A stretch of DNA of 63,406 nt from Roseococcus sp. Lineage in GTDB: Bacteria > Pseudomonadota > Alphaproteobacteria > Acetobacterales > Acetobacteraceae. Both the position numbers and the translations under genes were made by a program. Below, in pieces: positions 50,662 through 59,378 of the stretch. Location: positions 1-63,406 of the forward strand of contig NZ_JAIEQY010000001.1 of assembly GCF_019747315.1 (NCBI RefSeq), in the 5' to 3' direction. Each line of letters opens with the position of its first letter. Position 1 is the stretch's first letter. The notes beneath the pieces are model-generated. The model was not told the origin of the DNA. It made no database searches and saw only the letters and a list, made by a program, of their open reading frames with translations.

Positions 50662-51288
50662 ATGGCTGCCATGCCGGAATCACCGAAGCCCGCGTCCTTC
50701 AAACCGGACCTGGCCCGTGCCCCCAACGCCGCGGCACCGGGTGGCACGCGCAGCCTGCTCTTCCTGCGCGAGGAGGAGCTGCGCCTCGCGCAGGACCTGC
50801 TGTATTTCGGTTACCGCGACTTCACCGCCGGGGCGGACCGCATCCTCGCCACGCTGGAAATGGGGCGCGCGCATCACCGCGTGCTGCATTTCGTCGGCCG
50901 CGCGCCGGGCATCAAGGTGGGCGAATTGCTCGCCATCCTGGACATCACCAAGCAGTCGCTCGGCCGCGTGCTGCAGCCGATGATCGAGCAGGGCTATGTG
51001 CGGCAATCGCCCGGCCTGACCGACAAGCGCCAGCGCCTGCTGAGCCTGACCGAACAGGGCATGGCGCTGGAGCGGCGCCTCTTCGACGCCCAGCGCGAAT
51101 GGGTGCTGCGCGCCTATCGCGAGGCCGGCCCCCAGGCGGTGGAGGGCTTCCGCCAGGTGATGCGCGGGCTGATGGGCGCCGACGCCCGGCAGCAGTTCGA
51201 GGCGCTGGAGCGCGCCGCCGCCCCCGGCCGCACCACCCCCGCCTTCTCCCCCAATCCTGGCGCCCGCCCCGAGACCCGAGGAGGCTGA
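50662..51288 (+). CDS. petP: PetP-like MarR-family transcriptional regulator
   Basis: The winged-helix MarR domain (about residues 30-180) contains GIKVGELLAILDITKQSLGRVLQPMIEQGYV and the wing QSPGLTDKRQRLLSLTEQG. A MarR gene directly before an OmpR-type regulator matches petP-petR of Rhodobacter capsulatus, where both are needed for growth and cytochrome bc1 gene expression. The start is uncertain: ATG 50662 (208 residues), ATG 50638, or ATG 50617. Confidence 0.75.
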   Translation: MAAMPESPKPASFKPDLARAPNAAAPGGTRSLLFLREEELRLAQDLLYFGYRDFTAGADRILATLEMGRAHHRVLHFVGRAPGIKVGELLAILDITKQSLGRVLQPMIEQGYVRQSPGLTDKRQRLLSLTEQGMALERRLFDAQREWVLRAYREAGPQAVEGFRQVMRGLMGADARQQFEALERAAAPGRTTPAFSPNPGARPETRGG

Positions 51289-51290
51289 AC

Positions 51291-51995
51291 ATGGCCGAGA
51301 TGAGTGCCGAAATCCTGGTGGTGGATGATGACGCACGGCTGCGCGCGCTGCTCCAGCGCTTCCTGACCGAGCAGGGCCACCGCGTCGCCGTCGCGGCCGA
51401 CGCCGCCGAGGCGCGCGCCGCAATCGACGCCATGGCCTTCGACCTGCTGGTGCTGGACGTGATGATGCCTGGCGAGACCGGCCTGCAGCTGGCCGAGCAT
51501 CTGCGCGCCGACGGGCATGAGACGCCCATCCTCATGCTCACCGCCCGCGGCGACCCCGATGACCGCGTGGCCGGCTTCGAGCATGGCGCGGATGACTACC
51601 TGGCCAAGCCCTTCGATCCGCGCGAATTGGCGCTGCGCATCCGCACCATCCTGCGCCGCGTGACCCGCCCTGCCCCGCCAGCCGCCCTGCCGGAGGGCCC
51701 GATGCAGCTGGGAAGCCGCTGGTTCGACGCCGAGCGCTGCGAGCTGCGCGGCCCCGACGGCACCCAGCGCCTGACGGGCGGCGAGGCCGCGCTGCTCACC
51801 GCGCTGGCCCGCCGCGCGGGCGAGGTGCTCTCGCGCGAGGAGATCGCCGTGGCGCTCGGCACGCCCGAGGCGGGCGAGCGCAGCGTGGATGTGCAGGTGA
51901 CGCGGCTGCGCCGGAAGATCGAGACCGACCCGCGCGAGCCGCGCTTCCTGCACACCATCCGCCACAAGGGCTATGTGCTGAGGCCCGGCCCATGA
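51291..51995 (+). CDS. petR: PetR-like OmpR-family response regulator
   Basis: This 234-residue response regulator has a receiver domain with VVDDDARLR, the phosphoacceptor in LLVLDVMMPGETGLQL (Asp about 54), and the conserved Lys in DDYLAKPFDPREL. The C-terminal winged helix ends SVDVQVTRLRRKIETDP and TIRHKGYVL. The start ATG 51291 has GAGGAGG six bases upstream and lies 2 bp past petP. The kinase that follows is its likely partner. Confidence 0.88.
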   Translation: MAEMSAEILVVDDDARLRALLQRFLTEQGHRVAVAADAAEARAAIDAMAFDLLVLDVMMPGETGLQLAEHLRADGHETPILMLTARGDPDDRVAGFEHGADDYLAKPFDPRELALRIRTILRRVTRPAPPAALPEGPMQLGSRWFDAERCELRGPDGTQRLTGGEAALLTALARRAGEVLSREEIAVALGTPEAGERSVDVQVTRLRRKIETDPREPRFLHTIRHKGYVLRPGP

Positions 51996-52005
51996 GGCAG
52001 AGACC

Positions 52006-53355
52006 TTGAAGCGGCCCGAAAAGCCGGTGCTGCGCCGCGCCGGCTGGCTGGCGCCGCGCGGGCTGCTGGCCCGCACGCTGCTGATCATGCTGCTGCCGCT
52101 GATCGTGGTGCAGGGCGTGGCCTTGCAGCTTTTCTATGGTGGGCATCTCGACGTCATCTCGCGCCGGCTTTCGGCCGGGCTTGCGGGGGATGTCGCCTTC
52201 GTCGCGCATCTGGTGGACCACGCGCCCGATGCTGCCCGCGCGCAAATCCTGCGCGAGGGGAATTGGCGCCTTGGCCTCTCACTGGGCTTCCAGCCGGGCG
52301 AGCAACTCGGCACGCCGCCCGCGCGCGCGGCCTGGATGCCCTTCCTGCCGCTGGAAGAAGACCTCGACCACGCCCTGCGCGAGCGGATGAACTTCGCCTT
52401 CGACGCCGATTGGCACAGCGACCCCCAGGCCATCGTCATCCGCGTGCAGACGACGACGGGGCTGCTCTCGGTGGAGGCGCCGCGCAAGCGGCTGTTCAGC
52501 ACCACGCTCTATGTCTTCGTGGTCTGGCTGGTGGGCTCGGCCTTCCTGCTCGCCATCATCGCCATCCTCTTCATGAAGAACCAGGTGCGCGCCATCCGGC
52601 GCCTGGCGGAGGCCGCCGAATCCTTCGGCCTGGGGCGCGACACGGCGCCCATCAAGCCCGAGGGCGCGCGCGAGGTGCGCCAGGCGGCGTTGGCCTTCAA
52701 CGCCATGCAGGGCCGCATCCTGCGCTTCGTGAACCAGCGCACCGAGATGCTGGCCGGCATCAGCCATGATCTGCGCACGCCACTCACGCGCATGCGGCTG
52801 GCCATCGCCATGTTGCCGCGCTCGGCCGAGACGGCGGAGGATCTGGAGGCGCTCAACCAGGACCTCGAGGAGATGGAGCGCATGGTCGAGACCTATCTCG
52901 CCTTCGCGCGCGGCGAAGGGATCGAGGCGCCCCGCCCCTCGGACCTCGTGGCACTGGTGGAGGAAATGGCCACCAAGGCGCGGCGCAGCGGCGCCGATGT
53001 CGCGGTGACGCTGCCCGGCGCGCTGACGCTGCCGCTGCGCGCCGATGCGCTGAAGCGCGCGCTGGGCAATCTGCTGGACAATGCGCGGCGGCATGCGCGG
53101 CGCATCGCCATCGGCCTGGCCCCGGTGCAGGAGGCCGGGCGGAACTGGGCGGAGCTGACGGTGGATGATGATGGCCCGGGCATTCCCGCCGCCGACCGGG
53201 CCGAGGCCTTCCGCCCCTTCAGCTCGGGCTCGGCCACCGGCACGGGGCTGGGGCTCGCCATCGCGCGGGACATCGTGCGCGCCCATGGCGGGGAAATCCT
53301 ACTGGAGGAGAGCCCAATGGGCGGCCTGCGGGCCCGGATGCGCCTGCCGGTGTGA
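52006..53355 (+). CDS. EnvZ-like sensor histidine kinase
   Basis: The 449-residue kinase has two membrane segments (about 22-45 and 167-192) around a periplasmic sensor of about 120 residues. A HAMP region follows, then the HisKA box EMLAGISHDLRTPLTRMR with the phosphorylated His. ATPase motifs are N-box ALGNLLDNARRHA, G1 VDDDGPGIP and G2 GTGLGLAIARDIV. The start is TTG 52006, 10 bp after petR. It probably phosphorylates PetR; the stimulus is unknown. Confidence 0.88.
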   Translation: MKRPEKPVLRRAGWLAPRGLLARTLLIMLLPLIVVQGVALQLFYGGHLDVISRRLSAGLAGDVAFVAHLVDHAPDAARAQILREGNWRLGLSLGFQPGEQLGTPPARAAWMPFLPLEEDLDHALRERMNFAFDADWHSDPQAIVIRVQTTTGLLSVEAPRKRLFSTTLYVFVVWLVGSAFLLAIIAILFMKNQVRAIRRLAEAAESFGLGRDTAPIKPEGAREVRQAALAFNAMQGRILRFVNQRTEMLAGISHDLRTPLTRMRLAIAMLPRSAETAEDLEALNQDLEEMERMVETYLAFARGEGIEAPRPSDLVALVEEMATKARRSGADVAVTLPGALTLPLRADALKRALGNLLDNARRHARRIAIGLAPVQEAGRNWAELTVDDDGPGIPAADRAEAFRPFSSGSATGTGLGLAIARDIVRAHGGEILLEESPMGGLRARMRLPV

Positions 53356-53364
53356 GCGTGGGAT

Positions 53365-53397
53365 CGAGAGGGCAAAGCCCTCTCGCCGTCTGACCTT
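53365..53397. terminator. Hairpin terminator between the kinase and LysR genes
   Basis: CGAGAGGGC and GCCCTCTCG form a perfect 9-bp stem with an AAA loop (53365-53385), nine bases after the kinase stop. A short TTTT (53394-53397) follows. The convergent LysR gene ends at 53412, so the element probably separates the two transcripts. Confidence 0.65.
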
Positions 53398-53411
53398 TTG
53401 TCAGCCGTCCC

Positions 53412-54254
53412 CTACCCCACCGCGCGCAGCTCGTTCAGCAGCGGCTCCACCAGCGGCGACTGCCCGGCGGCATCGCCGAAGAGGCACATCTCCGCTGTCC
53501 CTAGCGGCGGCAGCCCGTCCAGCTCCACCAGCCCCTCGGGCAGCCCCGCGCGGCCCAGCACGCTCAGCGCAAAGCCAGCCTGGGCCGCCGCCGCGATCCC
53601 CATCAGGCTGGGCGAGGTATAGACCACCTCGAAGGCGATGCCGGCGCGGGCCAGGGCGGTCAGCGCGCGGTCCCGGAACATGCAGCCCTGCGGCAGCATG
53701 GCCAGCGGCAGGGGCCGCTCCCGCGCCAGTTCGAAATCCGGGGCCGCGACCCAGACCACCGCCTCGGTGAAGATGACGCGGCCCTCGGTCTCGCCATCGC
53801 GGCGCTTGCCGAGGACGAGGTCCAGCTCCTCGCGCGCCAGGCTGGCGCGGAGTTCATGGCTGCGGCCCACCTCCACCTCGATGCGCAATTCGGGCCAGAT
53901 GCGGGTGAAGCGCGCGAGCGCCGGGGCCAGGTGGCGCGGCACGAAATGATCGGCGACGCCCAGGCGCAGGCGGCCCGCCACCGGGGGGGCCACGAAGCGG
54001 CGCACCGCCTCGTCATTCAGCGCCAGCATGCGGCGGGCATAGGCGAGCAGCGTCTCGCCCTCGCGCGTCAGGACCACCTGCTTGGAGCCGCGGGTGAAGA
54101 CCGGCTTACCCAGGAGGTCCTCCAGCCGCTTCACCTTCAGGCTGATGGCCGATTGGGTGAGGCCGAGCGCCACCCCCGCCGCGGTGAAGCCACCGCGCTC
54201 GGCGACGGTGACGAAGCCGCGCAGCAGGTCGAGGTCGAGGTCCGGGATGCGCAT
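53412..54254 (-). CDS. LysR-family transcriptional regulator
   Basis: This 280-residue regulator has the N-terminal winged helix DLDLLRGFVTVAERGGFTAA and ALGLTQSAISLKVKRLEDLL, followed by the periplasmic-binding-like effector domain (about 90-275). The ligand and targets are unknown; the divergent neighbour is separated by a strong terminator, so the usual rule that LysR controls its neighbour does not help. Confidence 0.9.
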   Translation of the reverse strand: MRIPDLDLDLLRGFVTVAERGGFTAAGVALGLTQSAISLKVKRLEDLLGKPVFTRGSKQVVLTREGETLLAYARRMLALNDEAVRRFVAPPVAGRLRLGVADHFVPRHLAPALARFTRIWPELRIEVEVGRSHELRASLAREELDLVLGKRRDGETEGRVIFTEAVVWVAAPDFELARERPLPLAMLPQGCMFRDRALTALARAGIAFEVVYTSPSLMGIAAAAQAGFALSVLGRAGLPEGLVELDGLPPLGTAEMCLFGDAAGQSPLVEPLLNELRAVG

Positions 54255-54284
54255 GAACCCTTATCGGCCGGCACGGGGACAAAA

Positions 54285-54323
54285 AAAAGGGCGGCCCCAG
54301 ACCTGCTGGGGGGCCGCCCTTTT
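54285..54323 (-). terminator. Strong intrinsic terminator of the DUF2076 gene
   Basis: On the minus strand AAAAGGGCGGCCCC pairs with GGGGCCGCCCTTTT (54323-54285) around an 11-nt loop, and the transcript continues into a run of eight T (54288-54281). The stem lies about 20 bp past the DUF2076 stop. T4 on the other side makes it weakly bidirectional. Confidence 0.85.
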
Positions 54324-54342
54324 CCGTCACCTGGCAGAACCC

Positions 54343-55068
54343 TCAGACGTCTTCGTCGTATCCGCCGCCGGCGTCGTCGTAGCTGCCGGCGGCATCGTCA
54401 TAGCCACCGCCATTGTCGTAGCCCGCGCCGGAGGCGTCATTCCCGCCATAGCCGGAATTGGCCGCCGCCGCCCCAGGATCGGTCCAGGCGGAGGAGGCGG
54501 GCACCGCTTCCTGCCCGAAGGCGCCACCGCCCGTTGCGGCCTGGGCCGCGCCGCCGCCGGAGAAGGCGTTCATCAGCATGTTGCCAAGCACCAGGCCGCC
54601 GGCGACGCCGGCCGCCGTCATCATGGCGGTGCCGAGGAAGCCCGGGCCCTGGCGCTGCGGCATCATGCCACCCGGGGGCTGCATCGGCTCCGGGCGCGGC
54701 GGCATGGGCGCGGGGCGCGAGCCGCCGAGGCCCAGGAAACCCCGGCTATTGGCGGCCTGCGCCTGGCGCGTCTGCGCCTCCAGCTCCCACTCCAGCTCCT
54801 GGATGCGGTTCTGCGCCTGGACCAGCGCATGCTCCTGCACGAAGGCGGTCTGGGTCAGGCGGAAGCGGGCTTCCGGATATTTCTGGAAGAGCTCGGCGAT
54901 GAAGGCATCGGCGGCGGGCTCGACCGGCGGCAGGTTGGGAGCCGGCTGCGCGCCCGTCTGGGGCACGCGCGAGCCCCAGGGGCTGCTGGTGACGGGGGCG
55001 GCCTGCTGCTGCACACCCGCGACACGCATCACATATTCGCCGATGATCCGGCGTTCTTCGTCAGTCAT
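54343..55068 (-). CDS. DUF2076-family protein with acidic Gly/Asp/Tyr-rich tail
   Basis: This 241-residue protein starts MTDEERRIIGEYVMRVAG. It has a coiled-coil segment (about 95-125, EHALVQAQNRIQELEWELEA), a proline/glutamine-rich linker, a short hydrophobic Gly-rich segment (MMTAAGVAGGLVLGNMLMNA, about 150-170) and a C-terminus of repeats such as GYDDAAGSYDDAGGGYDEDV. DUF2076 proteins are described as periplasmic or membrane-associated; function is unknown. The start ATG 55068 has GGAGGGAAGGA just upstream. A possible heat-shock promoter precedes it. Confidence 0.83.
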   Translation of the reverse strand: MTDEERRIIGEYVMRVAGVQQQAAPVTSSPWGSRVPQTGAQPAPNLPPVEPAADAFIAELFQKYPEARFRLTQTAFVQEHALVQAQNRIQELEWELEAQTRQAQAANSRGFLGLGGSRPAPMPPRPEPMQPPGGMMPQRQGPGFLGTAMMTAAGVAGGLVLGNMLMNAFSGGGAAQAATGGGAFGQEAVPASSAWTDPGAAAANSGYGGNDASGAGYDNGGGYDDAAGSYDDAGGGYDEDV

Positions 55069-55120
55069 GGGGTCCTTCCCTCCAGAAAGGGGCGATTCGG
55101 GCCGCCCTGGATAACCGGAC

Positions 55121-55149
55121 AAATGGGCCAGCCCGGTTTGCATTTCAAG
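55121..55149 (-). promoter_or_regulatory. Possible RpoH (sigma32) promoter of the DUF2076 gene
   Basis: On the minus strand CTTGAAA (55149-55143) and CCCATTT (55127-55121) are separated by 15 bp, close to the enterobacterial heat-shock consensus CTTGAA...CCCCATNT. The expected start near 55113 would leave a leader of about 45 nt before ATG 55068. A 7-bp inverted repeat (GGTTTGC/GCAAACC, 55135-55163) overlaps the -35 part. Confidence 0.45.
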
Positions 55150-55170
55150 AAGTTTAGCAAACCGTCATGT

Positions 55171-55611
55171 TCAAGCCACGCGATCGGGCAACCCGGCCGG
55201 GGCCCATTCGATGGCGGGGCAGCGGTCCATCACCACCGCCACACCCTCGGCGCGGGCGCGGGCGGCCGCCGCCTCATCCACCACGCCCAGCTGCAACCAG
55301 ACGGCGCGGGCGCCGAGTGCCACCGCCTCGTCCATCACGGCGCCCGCTTCCTCGCTGCGGCGGAATACATCCACGAGGTCCAGCGGCGCCGCATCCGCCA
55401 GGCGCGCCACCACCGGCTGGCCCAGGATCGACTGCCCCGCCAGGCCCGGATTGACAGGCGTGACCTGGTAGCCGCGGTCCAGCAGGAAGCGCATGACGCG
55501 GAAGGAGGCGCGCTCGGGCTTGTTCGAGGCACCGACCATGGCGATGCGGCGGGTGGTGAGCAGCAATTCGCGAATCTCCATGCGCCAGATATAGGAAGCG
55601 GTGGGTGGCAT
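55171..55611 (-). CDS. YccU-type CoA-binding domain protein
   Basis: This protein of about 146 residues has a CoA-binding Rossmann fold: RRIAMVGASNKPERASFRVM, then GYQVTPVNPGLAGQSILGQP, DLVDVFRRSEEAGAVMDEAV, ARAVWLQLGVVDE and VVMDRCPAIEW. Function beyond CoA binding is unknown. The start could be ATG 55611 or ATG 55581; neither has a strong ribosome-binding site. It diverges from the flippase gene. Confidence 0.83.
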   Translation of the reverse strand: MPPTASYIWRMEIRELLLTTRRIAMVGASNKPERASFRVMRFLLDRGYQVTPVNPGLAGQSILGQPVVARLADAAPLDLVDVFRRSEEAGAVMDEAVALGARAVWLQLGVVDEAAAARARAEGVAVVMDRCPAIEWAPAGLPDRVA

Positions 55612-55678
55612 GTCTCGCCCCTGCCGGAAATTCCGCGATCTGCTAACAAGGCCGCGTGCAGGCCCTGATCCCCCACCG

Positions 55679-57205
55679 ATGAGCGAGACCGCCACCGCGC
55701 GGGCCGGGGCCGGGCGCCTGGTCTCCGGCATGCTCTGGAATGCGCTGGGGCGCGGGCTGCCACTGCTGCTGGCGCTGGCCCTGACGCCGCTGCTGATCAG
55801 CCAGATGGGGCTGGAGCGGTGGGGGTTGTTCACCCTCGCCCTGGCCCTGGTCGGCGTCTTCGGGATCTTCGACCTCGGCATCGGCCCGGCGCTGACCCGC
55901 GGCCTCTCCGAACGCATGACCGACGGCGCCGAGGACACGCAAGCGGGCAAGCTGGTCGGCACCGCCATGCTGGCGCTGGGCGGCTTCGCGGCGCTGGGGG
56001 CGGCGGCGCTTTGGGCGCTGATGCCATGGCTGATGCAGAGCGCCTTGAACGTGCCGCCTGCCTTGCAGCAGGAAGCGCTGGTCGCCTTTCGTATCCTGGC
56101 CTGCGCCGCGCCGCTGATCGTCCTGAATGCCGCGCTGTGGGGCGTGCTGGCAGCGCATCAGCGCTTCGCCGCCGCCAACCTCGCGACCATTCCCGTGGCC
56201 GTCATGTATTATGTGGGGCCGGTGATCCTGCTGGTCTTCTGGCAGAGCCTCATCGGCGTGATGCTGGTGCTGGTGGCCTGCCGGCTGGCCAATACGCTTT
56301 CCTATCTTTGGCTCGCGCGGCCCGTGCTCCCGCGCTTGTCCGTGGGCAGCCCGCTGATCGTGCTGCCGCTGCTGCGGATCGGCGGCTGGATGACCTTCGC
56401 CTCGGTGCTGAACCAGGCGCTGCTCTACGCCGACCGCTTCCTGATCGGCGCGGTGCTGACGCTGGCCGCCGTCGCCTATTACGCGACGCCGCTCGATCTT
56501 GTGCTGCGCATGTGGATCCTGCCCGTCGCCATTTCCCAGGCCTTGCTGCCAGCGATGGCTTCCGCGTTTCGGCTGCTGCCGGAGGTGACGGCGGGGCTGC
56601 TGCGGCGCGGCGCGCTGCTGATGCTGCTGATGACGCTGCCGCCCTGCCTGATCCTGGCCGGTGTCGGCGACTGGGTGCTGGCGCTCTGGCTCGGGAGGGA
56701 TTTCGCGGCGGGGGGCGGCATGGTGCTGCGCATCCTTTCGGCCGGGATCTTTTTCTCCTGCCTGGCCTATGCGCCCAATGCCCTGCTGGACGCGATCGGC
56801 CGGCCGGATGCAACGGCGAAGTTCATCCTGCTCCAGGTGGTGACCTTCCTGCCGCTCTCCGCGCTGTTCCTCTGGCTCTGGGGCATCGAGGGCGCGGCGC
56901 TGGCCTGGGCGATCCGCGCCGCCGCCGATTGCGCGGGCAAGTTCTGGCTGGCCGGGCGCCTTTATCCCGCGGCCTCGGCCAGCGCGCGGGAATTCGCCTT
57001 GCCACTCGGCCTCGCCGCGCTCAGCCTGGGCGCGATGGTCATGGCGCCCGATTGGCGCTGGGCGGCGGGGCTGGCGCTGGTGGGCTTCGCCGCCGTGGTC
57101 GCCGCCATGCTGCGTGTGCTGACTTCCGAGGAGCGCACGGCGCTGAAGCCCCTGCTCCGCCGGCCTTGGCAGGTGAAGCGGCTGCTGCGATCAGACGCCG
57201 CATGA
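55679..57205 (+). CDS. Polysaccharide flippase (Wzx/MATE-like)
   Basis: This 508-residue integral membrane protein has about 12-14 hydrophobic segments and the oligosaccharide-flippase look: SGMLWNALGRGLPLLLALAL at the N-terminus and LGIGPALTRGLSERM early on. It should flip a lipid-linked oligosaccharide across the inner membrane. It is the first gene of a six-gene operon with glycosyltransferases, all coupled by 4-nt overlaps. Confidence 0.85.
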   Translation: MSETATARAGAGRLVSGMLWNALGRGLPLLLALALTPLLISQMGLERWGLFTLALALVGVFGIFDLGIGPALTRGLSERMTDGAEDTQAGKLVGTAMLALGGFAALGAAALWALMPWLMQSALNVPPALQQEALVAFRILACAAPLIVLNAALWGVLAAHQRFAAANLATIPVAVMYYVGPVILLVFWQSLIGVMLVLVACRLANTLSYLWLARPVLPRLSVGSPLIVLPLLRIGGWMTFASVLNQALLYADRFLIGAVLTLAAVAYYATPLDLVLRMWILPVAISQALLPAMASAFRLLPEVTAGLLRRGALLMLLMTLPPCLILAGVGDWVLALWLGRDFAAGGGMVLRILSAGIFFSCLAYAPNALLDAIGRPDATAKFILLQVVTFLPLSALFLWLWGIEGAALAWAIRAAADCAGKFWLAGRLYPAASASAREFALPLGLAALSLGAMVMAPDWRWAAGLALVGFAAVVAAMLRVLTSEERTALKPLLRRPWQVKRLLRSDAA

Positions 57206-58266
57206 TCGCAATCAACGGAAGATTCCTCACGCAAGGCCTGACCGGCGTGCAGCGCTATGCCCGCGAGGTGACGCGCGCGCTGGACGGGTTGGTGGCACGC
57301 GGCACGGCCCCACCGATGCGCCTCATCGCGCCGCCGGGCGCCGAGGGGCTGGAGGATTTCCCGCATCTCGCCTCCAGCATCATCGGCACGCGCGGCGGCC
57401 AGCTCTGGGAGCAGTTGGACCTGCCGCGCGCAGCCGGCGGCGATTTCCTGCTGAACCTCGGCAACACCGCGCCCGTGGCGCAGGGCCGCAACCAGGCCGT
57501 GGTGATCCATGATGCCGGCGTCTTCGACACGCCCGAAAGCTATTCCTGGAAGTTCCGCAGCTGGTATCGCGGGTTGCAGCGCATGCTGGTGCTGCGCGGC
57601 ACGCGCTTCCTCTCCGTCTCCGAGTTTTCCGCCGGACGCATCGCGGCGAATCTTGGCCTGGACGCCGCGCGCATCGGCGTGACGCTGGAAGGCGGCGAGC
57701 ACATCCTGCGCGAGGCCGCCGATGCCGAAATCCTCGCCCGCCATGGCCTGGCACCCCGGGGCTACGCGCTCGTCATCGGCACGGGTGCGGCGCACAAGAA
57801 CCTGGCCGCGCTGCACCATGCGATCGGTGCGCTCGGCGAGCGCGGCCTGGTCCTGGCCGTGGCCGGCGCCAAGGATGCGGCGGTGTTCCGCCAGGATGGC
57901 GCGCCGCCCAGCGAACACGTGAAGCCGCTCGGCCGCGTTTCAGACGCGGAGTTGCGGGCGCTGTATGAATCCGCCCTCTGCCTCGTCTTCCCCTCGCGCT
58001 ATGAGGGCTTCGGCCTGCCGCCGGTCGAGGCCATGTGGTGCGGCTGCCCCGTCATCGCCTCGCGCGCCGGCGCCGTGCCCGAGGTCTGCGGCGAGGCCGC
58101 GCTGTGGTTCGACGCGGCGCACCCGGAAAGCCTTGGTGCTGCCATCTCGCGCCTCGCGGATGACACAAGCCTGCGCGAGACCATCATCGCCGCCGGACGT
58201 GACCGGACGGCCTTGTTCTCCTGGGAGCAGGCGGCGCGCCGCCTGGTTGGGTTTCTGCCGCGATGA
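57202..58266 (+). CDS. GT4-family glycosyltransferase
   Basis: The 354-residue protein starts MIAINGRFLTQGLTGVQRYA, has the donor-site segment VIGTGAAHKNLAAL and the retaining EX7E motif in FPSRYEGFGLPPVEAMWCG. It likely adds a hexose to the growing repeat unit. The start ATG 57202 overlaps the flippase stop. Confidence 0.87.
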   Translation: MIAINGRFLTQGLTGVQRYAREVTRALDGLVARGTAPPMRLIAPPGAEGLEDFPHLASSIIGTRGGQLWEQLDLPRAAGGDFLLNLGNTAPVAQGRNQAVVIHDAGVFDTPESYSWKFRSWYRGLQRMLVLRGTRFLSVSEFSAGRIAANLGLDAARIGVTLEGGEHILREAADAEILARHGLAPRGYALVIGTGAAHKNLAALHHAIGALGERGLVLAVAGAKDAAVFRQDGAPPSEHVKPLGRVSDAELRALYESALCLVFPSRYEGFGLPPVEAMWCGCPVIASRAGAVPEVCGEAALWFDAAHPESLGAAISRLADDTSLRETIIAAGRDRTALFSWEQAARRLVGFLPR

Positions 58267-59378
58267 AGATCGCCATCATCCATGAATGGCTGGACAGCTA
58301 TGCCGGCTCCGAGCGCGTGCTGGAGCAGATGCTGGCCTGCTACCCCGAGGCCGATCTCTACGCCCTCTGCGATTTCCTGCCCGAGAGCCAGCGCGGCTTC
58401 CTGGGCGGCAAGGTGCCGACCACCAGCTTCATCCAGCGCCTGCCCCTGGCCCGCAGGATGTTCCGCAACTACCTCCAGCTCATGCCGCTGGCCGTCGAGC
58501 AATTCGACCTCCAGGGCTATGACCTCGTGCTCTCCTCCTCGCATGCCGTTGCCAAGGGCGTGATCACGGGGCCGGGCACGCGGCACATCAGCTATGTCCA
58601 CAGCCCGATGCGCTACGCCTGGGATTTGCAGCACCAGTATCTGCGCCAGGCTGGACTGACGCGCGGGTTGAAGGGGCTCTACACGCGCTGGCTGCTCGGC
58701 CGGATGCGCGCCTGGGACCAGATGAGCGCCGCCCGCCCCGACGTCATCCTCGGCAATTCCGGCTACATCGTGGAGCGCATCCGCAAGGTCTGGCGGCGAG
58801 AGGCCGCCGTGCTGCACCCGCCCGTGGATTTGGACGGCTTTCCGCTCTCGACCGCGCCGCGCACCCACTTCCTCGTCGCCTCACGCCAGGTGCCCTACAA
58901 GCGCATCGAGCTCGTGGCCGAGGCCTTCGCCCGCATGCCGAAGCTGCAACTGACCGTGGTGGGCGATGGCCCGGCCGCGCCACTGGTCGCCAAGGCGGCG
59001 GCCGGCGCCCCCAACATCACCATCCGCGGCCGCGTGCCCCAGGCCGAGCTGGTCTCGCTCCTGCAAACCGCCCGCGCCTTCGTCTTCGCCGCCGAGGAGG
59101 ATTTCGGCATCGCGATGGTCGAGGCGCAATCCTGCGGCACGCCGCTCATCGTCTATGGCCGCGGCGGCGCGCGCGACATCCTGCGCGAGGGCGAGACCGG
59201 CCTCTTCTTCGAGGCCCAGACGCCCGAGGCGATCATCGAGGCCGTGCAGGATTTCGTGGCGCGCGAGGCCGATTTCACACCCGAGGCCTGCGCCGCCCAG
59301 GCCCGGCAATTCAGCATCGCGGAGTTCCGGCGGAAATTGCAGGCGGTGGTGCGCGTGGCACTTCCGGGTGCCGCATGA
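58263..59378 (+). CDS. GT4-family glycosyltransferase, possible mannosyltransferase
   Basis: The 371-residue protein has a GT-B fold with N-terminal KIAIIHEWLDSYAGSERVLE (a G-rich acceptor loop), YVHSPMRYAWDL, and the C-terminal donor motif FAAEEDFGIAMVEAQSCGTP (EX7E). YxHSPMRY and the WLDSYAGSERVL start are typical of a mannosyltransferase-like group. It is coupled by ATGA on both sides. Confidence 0.87.
   Translation: MKIAIIHEWLDSYAGSERVLEQMLACYPEADLYALCDFLPESQRGFLGGKVPTTSFIQRLPLARRMFRNYLQLMPLAVEQFDLQGYDLVLSSSHAVAKGVITGPGTRHISYVHSPMRYAWDLQHQYLRQAGLTRGLKGLYTRWLLGRMRAWDQMSAARPDVILGNSGYIVERIRKVWRREAAVLHPPVDLDGFPLSTAPRTHFLVASRQVPYKRIELVAEAFARMPKLQLTVVGDGPAAPLVAKAAAGAPNITIRGRVPQAELVSLLQTARAFVFAAEEDFGIAMVEAQSCGTPLIVYGRGGARDILREGETGLFFEAQTPEAIIEAVQDFVAREADFTPEACAAQARQFSIAEFRRKLQAVVRVALPGAA

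Noticed and set aside
55135-55163. Inverted repeat GGTTTGC/GCAAACC as an operator
   Set aside because: Seven bp with a 15-nt spacer is short for a firm call, and it overlaps the better-supported sigma32-type elements.
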